From: Tyto alba
Lineage: Eukaryota; Chordata; Aves; Strigiformes; Tytonidae
Assembly (NCBI RefSeq): GCF_018691265.1
Contig: NW_024881324.1
Location: 9,675,730 to 9,739,729 of the forward strand
Direction: 5' to 3'
Length of the DNA stretch: 64,000 nucleotides
Shown here: positions 1-11,800 of the stretch, piece after piece
Layout of the letters: every line of letters starts with the position of its first letter
Position numbering within the stretch: the stretch's first letter is position 1
The notes under the pieces: model-generated
What the model saw: only the letters and a program-made list of their open reading frames with translations
Told to the model about the DNA's origin: nothing
The model's database searches: none
Translations under genes and position numbers: made by a program

Positions 1-577
1 GTACTTTGCTCACATGCGCCAGAGTCAATCTCGGTTTTGGAAAGTGTACTTAGCTTCTTGTTCTAAGTGAAACGTCGCAGTGGATGTGTCAAAAAGCTAA
101 GCACACCAATTACGGCAAATAATACAGCGCAGGTAACCTCATTCTTCGCTATTCTTCATGGCCTCGGTGTTACGAGTTACTTCCTTATCGACGAGCGTTA
201 TCGATGCAGTGCCGTGCTTCCCGGATCACCCTGGGCACAGCCTGCTCTGCCCCGGCGCCCGGTGCCACCCCGAGGCACGGCGTAGGAGGCTCGCTGGTGT
301 TTCCCTCGGGCAGAGCCCTCAGCGTACCCGGCGCTGCCCCACGAAAAGTGGGGAGGAGGAAAGAGAAGGGGGGGGGCGCCGGTTTGACTCCGGGGGGTGA
401 GGCGGCGAGGGGCGAACAACCGAGGTGTGCGGGAGCCCAGGGCAGCCCGAGAGGAACCGCCGAACCCTCCGCCCGCTCTGAGGGGGCACTGGAGAGGGGG
501 GCGGCGGGCCCGGCCCGCCCGGCCGTTGAGCACGTGGCGCTACCGTTGGGCGCGGGTTCCGCCCCCTGGGCAGGGCC

Positions 578-589
578 TGCGCATGCGCC
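578..589. promoter_or_regulatory. NRF-1-type binding site
   Basis: TGCGCATGCGCC matches the known NRF-1 consensus YGCGCAYGCGCR at all but the last base, and GCGCATGCGC inside it is a perfect palindrome. It lies about 40 bases upstream of a possible exon 1 donor, so it probably sits at or just before the transcription start. Confidence 0.6.
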
Positions 590-627
590 CTGAGCCGCGT
601 GGCCCGGCCCGCGCCCGACTGCTGTAG
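590..627 (+). other. TBC1D7: Possible non-coding exon 1 of TBC1D7 (3' part)
   Basis: The coding sequence starts in an exon whose acceptor is at 2686-2687, so at least one upstream non-coding exon is needed. The best placed donors inside the CpG island are CTGTAG|gtgccg (exon end 627) and GCG|gtcagt (exon end 826). Neither is a perfect consensus and the transcription start cannot be read from sequence. The interval is therefore a guess, to be fixed by cDNA. Confidence 0.3.
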
Positions 628-2687
628 GTGCCGCGGGGGGGGGCTGTGAGGGGGGTTGGGGGGGGGGTCACCCCGAGATCGTCCCGTCCCCCCGGGGCTC
701 CGGTGGGGACTCTCTGCCCCCGAGGGGGGCCGTGCCTCCGCCCCGGGACTGCCCTGCCCGTAGTGGGGGGGGGGTGGGGTGCGTGTATTACGTGTGGGGG
801 GAGAGGGGTGTCTGTCAGCCTGTGCGGTCAGTCGCCGGGAGGGAAGCGACCTTACCGAAGGATTTGTGTTTTATTGCTGCTGTTTAATCCGCCCGCTGTG
901 GAATTTAATAATATAATATGGTGAAATGCGCTGTTAAGGATGAAAATGCGTTAATCGTTGAGGACGGGATGAGTTAATTGTGCGCTTTTGTACAGAATGC
1001 TTCCGATGAGCTGGCTGGGGATTTATTTCCGCCCCCCCCTCCCCCTTCCCCCCTTCCAGTTTATTGATGATACGTATTGGAACAGTAGTTGTTTGCCTAA
1101 CATGAAAATGTATATCCTGAATTTGGAGGGAGGGAGGAAACTGCGCCTCCTTTTGTCCACTGATTAAATAAAATGTACTGCTGGTACAGTGATAGTTTAA
1201 AATTATTAAAACAGCATTTTTTTTTCTTGTAGCTCATGCTGTTATTTTTCACATTGTATTTATTGTTTCTGTTCTGTGACTCTACTGCCAGCATTCCATA
1301 AGTGGTGCAGGCTAAATGGTTTCTAAATAGCATGTATTAAATTCAGATTTTTAAAATTTCAAATATTTGATATGTAGTTGAGTGTGGCATCATAACTCTG
1401 CCTTTGCACATAGTTGCAATATAAGTAGTAAACATTGGTCACCGGACACTTAAATGCACTGTACACGATCATAATAGTTGTTTTCATAAGGATAGTGCAC
1501 AACTGGAATGTCTTGCAAGTAATATATTTTTTTTTTCTTGGTTTTGAGGTAGCATTTTACCTATCTCAGAAAGCATTAATTCAGTCTTTTGCTGTTTTAT
1601 ATTTTTCTGTCTGGTCTCGGCCCAGATCCTACAAAGCGCTAAAAATGGACTTAATTTGAAATGCAAATAGGCCTAGTGGATATATAGATTTAAATATGTG
1701 CATTCTTTGCAAAATTGTGGCCTTTGTTTATATCCGCACATGATTTGCTCTGGATGTATGTGTACTTTGGTTCAGCAAGGAAAAGAAGAATTTAACTAGA
1801 AAAGCTTTTCAATGCATCATTCACTCATTGTTCCTCACTCAAATTATTTTTCTCCAAAATTTGCTGCTGTCACTGGACATAAAAGCTAAGATTGTTTTTA
1901 GTTTTTTGAGTTACAAAACAGAACTTGCTCATATTTATGAGCCTGTAGAGGAGAGAGAATTGATATTTAGAAGGTTGAACTGAATTGAAATGTCAATTAC
2001 ATTTGTTATGAAACACAGAGGACTCACTGGAATTTACCGTTATTTCCAGCATAGGGATGAGACATTTATTTCTTTTTAGTACTGGAATACCAAGCTCAGG
2101 ACTGTGGCTGTTAAAGCACCTGATAACAACATGAACGTTTAATTCGGACTTGCAATTTAAGAACAAACCTACATATGTAGCCTTATTCTTTCCTGTCACC
2201 TCTGTGCTACTGAGGCCAACCTTGGCTTGTCCATACTTCTGGTTACCTTGCCTGGTGAGTATGAAACCTGATGATTTTACTTATCTGTAGTTGATTAGGG
2301 GTTTTATAGCTAAAATTTTGTCAGATTCATAACTATTTTTTTATATTGCTTTTGAAATGCACAATATCACATAAAAGATTAAGTGTCTCTGCAGCATTTT
2401 TTTTTTTTAACTTTTTGAAAAGTAGTATAATTTGCTACAGGAATAAACATTTTTTTGAAAATCCCTGTGTTTCATTTGGAAATTGGATATCTTTAGACCT
2501 TGTTTAGATTCAATTATTGTCAGTGTTAGCATATGATGAAAAAAAACCCTGGGAGATTTTCATATTATGTAGGGTTTATTAATACTGTAGAGACATTGGC
2601 AGTCTACTTATCAGCGTGCAAAAGTACTTGACCTTAACACAGTAGGAATGTATTCCTCTGTCTTAAGGGGAATTACTGTTTCTCCAG

Positions 2688-2811
2688 AAGGAATCAATCA
2701 TGGCTGACGACTCTCAGAGAAACTTTCGCTCCGTGTATTATGAAAAAGTGGGGTTTCGTGGAGTTGAAGAAAAGAAGTCACTGGAAATTCTGTTAAAAGA
2801 TGACCGGTTGG
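2688..2811 (+). CDS. TBC1D7: TBC1D7 exon 2 (first coding exon; CDS from 2700)
   Basis: The acceptor TTTCTCCAG ends at 2687, twelve 5'UTR bases follow, and the ATG is at 2700. It encodes residues 1-37 (MADDSQRN ... LLKDDRL) plus one base of codon 38. The exon must end at G2811, because joining it to the next exon restores GAT (Asp) as in the human protein. The intron then begins GCAAGT, a GC donor. Confidence 0.93.
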
Positions 2812-5800
2812 GCAAGTTGATTTCACTGTTTCCTCTATTACTTTGGTGATTTGGGGCAGGGGAGGGAATAATAGAAAATGTTTCACTGCTGTGCTTAGTA
2901 CTCATTTAAGTTTTGCATCTATTACCACTAATCTCTCAGTTATTATTAGCAGTCCTTTGAGTTTCAAAGGTTTGAAAATCTGATTTTTAAAACTATTAAA
3001 TACTTGTTTGCTTCCTTATTTAAAAGTTCTGAAAATCTGATTTTTAAAACTATTAAATATTTGTTTGTTTCTTATTTTATTCTCATTCTATATGCCCAAA
3101 AAACTAATAGTTTTTAATGAAAGCCATTATATTCTGGAGATACATTGTCTCATGCAGTTAATTCCATCTAACCTCAAAACAATGATGATTTTGTCATTGA
3201 TGTTGGTCCCTGAGGAGTGCTATATCTCTAACAGAACAGAAAGATAAATGTCCCTTTGACAAACCCCTTAATTGTTTTGACATAGCAACACAGTTTACAA
3301 AATGTCTATAAAAAATGGTGCAGTTTCTTCCTGGTGAAACCTAAGGTAGTTTTATTGTAAATCAGACCAATGTATATATTTTTCAAAATTGTTGCAGTTT
3401 ATTAGGTACATTCTATTCTCAATTGAAGCAGTGAAAGCATTTGTTGATAATATATGATAGAAGTGGGGATTTCAGTCTGCAGCTAAGGATTTGTCATACT
3501 TGGGTAGATCAGATACTCAAACCTATTTGTATTTAGATTTATATTTAAATTTACCATATTTTTTTTTCTTTTTATTTCTCTACAGATATTGAGAAACTTT
3601 GCACATTTAGTCAAAGGTTTCCTCTCCCATCCATGTATCGCATACTGGTGTGGAAAGTGCTTTTAGGTATGAAATACGACACCTGTAATCATCTGTAGAA
3701 ATTAATATATAGGAACGTGTATTTTTTCTGGTTTCTTTTCTTCTTTTCTTTAGAGAGTTACTGACATGGATTATTCTTTACTACCTTGCCTACTGATACA
3801 TATTTAGCCTATTTTTGTATTCACCTAGGGTGCACAATGGCAATTATAATATTCCATTGTTTTTGACAACTTTGCTGAAGTGTACCTAGAGGAGTATATT
3901 TCTATATTTAACTCTGTAACGCTATCCAACTAAATTTATAAAATGGATTTAAAAAGTGGATTATAGTAAGTCACTGATACCTAATAAGATACTCAGTTCT
4001 GTTCCTAAAATTACAGACAATTAAGTAGAAGTAAAACTGTGATTAAACTTTAAAAAACTGGGCAAGGTATGGAATGGATGTTTATTCTAAAGAGAAGCTT
4101 TGTGTTCTATAGAATCTTAGTTTCTTATGATTTTGCTTCTGGTGTTAAATTGTATTTGCCATTGAAGAAGTTATGAGGCCAGAGACAAATTGTGGTTTCT
4201 CCAGAAACTATAAAAAACCCCCCCTAAATAGATTCTGTTTTTCTTGAAACACGTTAGTCAGGTGACTAATTCAGAAGTACTGACGACGTTGCAGTAACTG
4301 GTCAGATGTGTTGGGTTTACTAGATGCGAGGTCATGTCACTTGGAGGCAGGAGGGGTTGTGGAAGGTCCAGGGGTTCTGGCGCTTACACAGGGTGTCTGG
4401 AGAGTTTCCCTCAGAGTTGCTGCGTGTAGAGAAACACTGCCAGATTGAGCATGAAGGTACATTATCTGGCTGAATCTCTGGAACAGAAGTGTGGTTTGCC
4501 ATACTGTTGGTGGTGGAGCATTGTGCCACCTTTGAAAAGTTTGAGCGTGGCTCCCACGATCAGTCTTGCATTACCAGGGCTGTGCTGGCAGGAAGGGTGC
4601 CGATGCCTGAAGTGTTGTTTCCTCAGGGAGAGTCCGGCAGCATCAGTCTGCAGATTGACTGGGGAACTGCTGGTTTTCACTGAACTATCCTCCTCCTTCT
4701 TTGTTCGTTGGCTCTCCAGAATATGTGATACAGATCCCATTTATATCTCTTCTATGAAAATTTTGGCATGTGATTCAGAGTCAGGAAGATTGGTGACTCC
4801 TATGTCTGAATGAGTATTTTACAAAACAGTTTTTCTCTGTTTTAGGATGCTTATTTATCTTAGGTTGTTTCATGATCTTGAATAATGTTAAAATAAATGT
4901 CTTCTGTTTCCCTTCTTGGTATCCATGTTCCACTGCAGTGTCTGGAGTTTGAAATAATGTAATAGAAAGTTTTATCTGAGCTATATTTTTTTTTTTTTCT
5001 CTGTATTTTTCCAACAGTTTCTACAATTTAAAAACTGTGGCTTCATATTCCTGATTATTTGGTTTTGTAAGCCTTTTTTTGGGAGAGGTAGTAAATGAAC
5101 AGTGCACAGAAGGTGCAAGATCTGTTTATAAAGCTTGAAGTTCTTTGCATTGATCATTGAAATAACAGAGTAATCCTACTTTATAAAAGCCTCTGCCATT
5201 AGGAGTACTAGTTTTAGGATGAAAAAGATTCTTGTACCCTGGGCCCTAGTGAAGTAGTCAGCATTCTTTAAAATATTATTAGTAGAAAATACAGTGTAGG
5301 AGGCTTGGACAAGTGACTCTGTTACAAGATCCTTCAGCCAGAATTATAATAGCAAAGTACAGTGTCTTGGCAAACTGCAGAGCCAGTGGTCTGACTGTTT
5401 TAGGTAGGATGATTTGTGAATCACGATAACACAAAGCACCTTCTGAATTAACTGTATGGAAAATTATATTGATTTTTTTAAAAGGATTTTGTATTTTAAA
5501 CCCATAGTGATTTATTTCAAGTACGCATACGGTCATTCTGTATACTCTTTGACTGAACAGAGGTACAAGGACTGTTCTTACGTTCTGTTAACACTCATTA
5601 AAAAAGCAGGTATTCAGAAGGGCAGTGCAAAATATCTCTCCCTAAATGATTGGAACAGCCCAGTCCATTTCTGGTGGGAGGTATTACATCTCCTCTAAAT
5701 AATGTTAATAGTTTAACAAAAGGGTTTCTATCCTATCAGCAAAATTACCTCAGACACATACCAAGGCTTGATGCTGTCCCAGGTTATATTGTATGTCAGC

Positions 5801-8800
5801 AATGTCTCTGTTAACTTCCTGCTCGAATGTGACTCATGATGGTTTCTAGACACCCCTGTGTTGTTTAAGCTTCTTTTCTGTCTGCCTAAGGTAGTCGGTA
5901 TTTGAGGAAAGCAGCTGGCAATATTTGCATACAAAGTCATGATACTCACTCTGGTTTTGCATAACATGAAGAATGCCTTGCTCTGTCCCAGCTTTTGAAA
6001 TGCAGACAGGTTTGCAGTTGGAAAATAAAAGATAATTTTCTGTCTGATATACTTGTTACTAAAACTCAGCCATTTCATGGTTTAACACTTGGCAGGAATA
6101 TTTTTTTATTTAAATGAGACATAAAAGTAACAAGTAGTCTGTTCAGGAACTGAATTTTGAAAAAATATTTTGTTCTCATGGGTTTCTACAATTGGAAAAA
6201 TTCTGCTTCACTAGAGATATGAAAGTGGCATTTTTTTGCTCTGATGTAGGTAAGGTCTTGTTTCTCTTGAAACCTGTGACAGTTTTGTTGTGAACATCAG
6301 TGCATGCCAAGGTTGAGTCTTGAGTGAGGGGAGGGATTGAGTGAAATGTTGAGCATCAATTCTGGAGATCATAAACAGTGGATTTTTCTCTACCTCTCTA
6401 CTGAGATGCTTTTTTTTCCCTTTTTATCTTTCCTCCTAGGAAACTATAAAAAATATTTGTGTTGTGCTAAGGAAGTTAAAAATGTTACTTTACAATGTAT
6501 TTGGGTGGTATTAAGTTTTAATCTGTAACTGATTCAACCGATGTGATAGATTTTGCCTCTGAATGTTGTTTTAGAGAGAATTAACCTATAATACAGTGAG
6601 TAAAGAATTTTTGCAGCAGAGATCTAAAAGTAAATTAAATAATGCTGGAATGTACAGTATATTTGCATTAGTTAATTGCATGTATATATTCTCTGGTTGT
6701 CTCAGACAAAGTGTAGAATTTGAGAACTTGAACAGCTGATGTGTATAAAAATCATTTTGCATCCATTCTGTTTTCAAAATAAATGGAAGCTGAGCACAAA
6801 TACGCAACTAGTACTGTATTAAAAACTGCAGGTAGGTATAAACAAGTAACAAGTAAGACTCACAATTTAAAAATAAATAAAGAAAGGTTGTTGGAGAGGG
6901 AGAATAAACCAATTAAATTATTTTTCATCTATCCCAACGACATTTCTTATCATCACACTGATGTGGTATACAAAAGAGTTAGTGTTCATTTGCCAAAAAC
7001 CTGTATAAGAGCTTGAGAATCAATAGTCTAAGGGTAGATTTTGCCTATGCACAGTCAACACATTAAATTTATTTTTATAAATACAGTGTTAGAGTGCTTT
7101 GTTGGTCCATTGGCTTCCAGTTTTGTAGAATTTTCTCCCTGTATTCTTTGACCAAGTTCATAAACAAACTGCAGTGCTAGGTCCTGTATTTCTGTAGGCT
7201 GGAGTTGTAGTAGAAATTGAATTTATGCAGATCTTTTGGAAGGGGAGTTTGAGTGCTCTGTTTTTTCTCTTTACAGTTGTTTATATTTTTTTTCCTGTTT
7301 TTTGTTTGTTTGTTTTGTTTTTGTTTTTGTTGTTTAGGAATTATTCCTCCTCACCATGAATCTCATGCTTTGGTGATGAAGTACCGGAAGGAACAGTATT
7401 GGGATATACACCATGCTCTTCATGTAATTCGTTTTATTAATGATTCTACCCCACAGGTAGATGTTTTCCTCCGCATACATCAACTGGAATCAGGAAAATT
7501 ACCTCGAAACTTGGCTTTTTCATTGGTCAGTTGTCATTTGAACAGTCTTGAATACAGTGTTTTATTTAACTTCAAACTATAAACCTGTGAGCAACTGAAC
7601 TGCTGGTAGCCCCACAAATGCACATAAATAGCCAAAGTCAGGTGAATGGAAAACAGAGGGGTACTAGTATAAAATAAGGGATTTTAGTCCAAGTGCTTTT
7701 TTTCTTCCCCTAAGTACTTATGTAAGATTTTATGCCTTAAAATCTCTTTTGTGTATTTTACCTGCTAGGCTTCAAGCCTTTTGTACTGTAGTACACTTCA
7801 GTTTCTTTATAGCACTGAAATGAAGATGACGTAATCTTTTCAGAGCTCATAGATTCTTAAATGTCCTGGAACAAGGGTAATTCAGAGCCAGTACAAACAG
7901 TGATTTATTCTGAATTACATCATATATTGAAATTATTTGTTTTTAAATCTAGACTTTCATGTACTGACCTCCTTTTTCTGTTAGTCTGAACTGATGCAGG
8001 CTTCTGTCAGGTAATAGAGGTACTCTGTAGTTTACAGTGTACTCACATATGGGTAAATGAGTCTATGTTTTGATGATGTCTATAGTGTGATGATAAAAAC
8101 AATGTGTGGATCTTATGTATAAGGCTCTATGAAAGAGGAGATGATGAAAGGAGCCATGGAACTTTCTGAAGTGGATTTTATCCTGTATTTAACATTAATT
8201 TATCCATGTTCACTCAAGCCCAGTTTACTTTGTTATTTTTAATCTGTAATAACACAATTTGACGTAAGAACTTGAAAAAAGTTAAAAATGGAAAAAAAAG
8301 GTTAAACAAAGTTAACATGGAAAATTCGTTAATATTTTGGCCTAGAGCTTTATATACAGCATTTCCTTGGAGGAGAAGGGAGAGTGTTTTGTGCCCTTAC
8401 TATTGCCTAGGAACATGGCCATCCTACCCTGCAAGTTTCCTATAGAAAAACTGCCTCAGTCTTGGCATGTGACCCCATGGTCTGAAAATTCATCCCTTCT
8501 AGAGCACTACTGCTTTCTGAGCAAGTGTTTTGTCAGTGTATCCCAGAGCACTAGCTGCTCCCAATATTGTGATGGGGTTTCATAGAGATGGGGTTTAGCA
8601 GATCCACAGTTATTAGTCCTGTAACTTTTGTTTGTTTTGCTGCAGAAAGCATTTTGTTCTTTTTATGCCAGCCTGTTTTCAGTGCAGTAACTGTCCCCTT
8701 AAACTTACAAGAGGTTACTGCTTGATAGTAATGCAGATGTTTTATTGTGGAGGCGGAGAGAGTATAAAGATGATACTGTATTGGTCTAAGTATTTTAAAA

Positions 8801-11800
8801 TGTTTGAGTCACAAATCACAGAAGTGGGCTAAATAAGCTTTGTGCATCTGAAAGGAGGGAGTTTAAGTAGGGATGTGTGTGTGCGCTTCAGCAATCTACG
8901 TAGCAGAGGCATATCCAGGTGGTATTTAGACTATCCACCCATTTTGCATGAGTTGTAATTTGTGCAAAAGCCTGTGATTGTATAGCCTGCCGCTACGGAT
9001 GGTCACAGTAGATCAGACTGTGGATACGTATCTGGCTTGTTACCCTGCCTCCTGCTGCAGTCCATACTGCCTGAGTAAGGAAGGCTGTAAGAATCGGGTC
9101 AAATATAGAGCCTTTCCTTGGGCATCCTCCCAGTTTAGACACATCATGAGCTAGCTGTTGGCATGAGGTCTAGCTGGTTTAGAGATACATCTACCCTGTG
9201 TGCAGTCATACCATTTATCTGTGGTTTAGGCATGCTGATACTTCTGTTAGGAAAGTATATCCTCAGGAGAAAAGATGATAGTGTGCCCATCACATGCTTC
9301 TGGTCATGTATTGTGGGGGAATAAGATACTCGTTACCTGGAAAACATATTTATTTGTGTCTAGGAAGATGTTTATCTCAAGCCAAATCATTTTCTATATG
9401 TTAAAGGTAGTCATACAGCTCGTGGCTGCATTAATTTTTTCAGTAACTGTAAGATCCATGACAAAGGTGATTGAGGGGCCTGTTTGGCCCTTAGTAAGGA
9501 ATAGGATGAAAAATTCTGCTGCTCTGCAGTATAAAAATGTGGGCCGTAGAAGTAGGATTTTCGCTACCTGGTTAGGATGTAATATTATCTCATTTGAGAA
9601 CATCCGAGAACTTTGAATCAGAGTTGTTCCAAACTCCTGTTGCATGTTTTGGTTTTAAAAGCAAGACAAGTCTTATGTTCCACTTTAATAGGTATCTGTC
9701 ACCATAACGCAGCTGCTGCCTGATGTTTTATTTATGAATGTCAGAACAGCTCTTTGTGTACGTTGATTCCAGTTTGTTTTGCCAAATCTCAGAGAAAAGA
9801 ATATAAGAATAATTTAAATCAGACAGTCCAGTACTTTTGCGTAGTTCACTTTTTTTGGCCTTGTTTTCCAGGAACCTGAAGATGAAGTGTTTCTTGCTAT
9901 TGCTAAAGCAATGGAGGAAATGGTGGAGGATCCTATAGAATGCTATTGGCTTGTCAGTTGCTTTGTGAATCAGCTGAACAGCAAGCACAAAGATTCATTA
10001 CAACAGCTGGTAAGGAAAACCCACTTCTTTTATTTTTTGTGAGGAGAGCCAGCCATGGAAAGCACACATATATGGAGACAACTGGAGCATCAGAGGTGAC
10101 ACCCTTGGATTCTGTTCCACCAACTGTTTTGGGGAAACAGAAGGAGTAGTGCTTTTTACGTTGCGATTGTGCTGTCCTGTAGGACACTTTGTCTATCATA
10201 ATATTATAAATTTTTTTTGTTTTCCACATGGTAGTTTTCAGTTACATCTCATTTTCTCTTTAGGTTAGCTAAAGCTTACAGTGTATCTAGTTGGATTATA
10301 TTTCTCATAAATCAGGCACTTTATTTTAAACAACTAAAAATGTCACAAAGTTAAGAACATCTTGATGTATGTCTGCTGCTTTTCAGGCTGCATCTCTGGC
10401 ATCCATATGCTGCTCACTGGATGACAGACAAAGCGCAATTGTTTTGCTTTATAAGTGGAGCAAGGTACTACATCTTCAGAAAAATAGTATATTGCAAATT
10501 AAGTTATAATAAAAAGTGGAATAGAGTTCTTTTGGGACTGATTATTTAAATGCTTTCATAGAATATTAATTTTGAATATCTGGTTTATAAAATGAAAATT
10601 TGGTTACAAAGAAAATGAATACTTATAAAAATATAAAAAGCTTTTGTAATTCTTCAGATAGTCTTAACAGATAAACTTTTAGTTAACAGTATACACTGAG
10701 ATAAAAGTATCAGAGTACCTGTGTACTAGCAATCACCGAATGAAAATTCATTGCAGAAAATTATGCATGTCCTTTCTTATTCTTTTGGAACTAAGAAACA
10801 CTTTTAAAACCTAACTCTTATTGCTGGAGGTGATACATTCAACCATAGCAATTTCCGTAATTTCTTTCAAAAGACAGAAGAGCATTGTTAAAGAAAGTAT
10901 GTTCCTTCACTACAGAGAGTGTCAGGTGTACATAGTGTAGTGCCAGGTACAGAGAGTCCCTCCCTAAGTTTTTGTTTTAGTAGGAACACTGTACCAAGAC
11001 TTTGGATGTTAGGATATGGACAAAGGAAGTGTTTTATCTCTTCGACAGCTGAAGTCATTAGCTGTTTACCCAATTATGAGAAAAAGCATAAAGTTAATCC
11101 TGAATTTATGAAAATGTGTAATGTGTTACATTAGAATTTAAACAAAATGAGAATTAGCTACATGTTTATGCTTCTAAATACTTTGGATTTTTAAACAAGA
11201 AGTCAGTGTCCAGCTTTTAATGTGTTGCACAGGGATTTACTCTCAGAATTGATTTTCAGGGTTTTGCTGCTTTGTGTGTAGTTGTCTTTTTTTTTTTCTG
11301 TTTTTTTTGATGTGTGCTAAGGCTATTAGGTTTAAGGTGAATGAAACTCAATTTTACTTGTGAAGGTAGCAGTAATTAGTGCACGTTTAATCTCTGCATT
11401 GCCTTAAGCTTTCAAACACTTCCTGGCATTAATGAATTGTGCATATTTTGGAAATTCTGCTAGTGGTCATCAATTTAAGGAACCCGAGACTCTTTAGTTA
11501 AGTACTTAATTAGCTAATTGCAAAAATCAGCAACACTTGTATTTTGGAACATGGTGTTTTTAGTTAAAACAGGGCAAGTTCATTATTTTAATATGTTATT
11601 TTGCACCGACTGAGTTTATAAGACATTTCTTGTCTTAGTGTGCATTAACTATGGAGGCTACTCTGATGCAAGTTATGGAAAATTTTCCAATTCCTTTCTC
11701 AGCCAAAAATTCTGGAGCAATATTTGAACATTGAAGATAGCAGACTCCTGATGCATCTGAAAGCATGTGCTGCAATGAACAAACTCCCGTATGATCTTTG

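Larger units (their letters stand above)
200..860 (+). promoter_or_regulatory. TBC1D7: CpG-island promoter of TBC1D7
   Basis: A very GC- and CpG-rich block of about 650 bases is flanked by AT-rich DNA on both sides. It contains a CACGTG E-box (531-536), a GC box CCGCCCC (559-565) and an NRF-1-like palindrome (579-588). Long G runs follow at 635-667 and 764-779. It lies about 2 kb upstream of the TBC1D7 start codon on the same strand, which is where a housekeeping-type promoter with a non-coding first exon is expected. The island assignment is seen directly. Its link to TBC1D7 is inferred from position, and it could also fire in the other direction. Confidence 0.75.

Noticed and set aside
204..924. 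Several overlapping open frames on both strands in the first kilobase
   Set aside because: Stop codons are rare in CpG-island sequence, so long chance frames are expected. None resembles a protein family.
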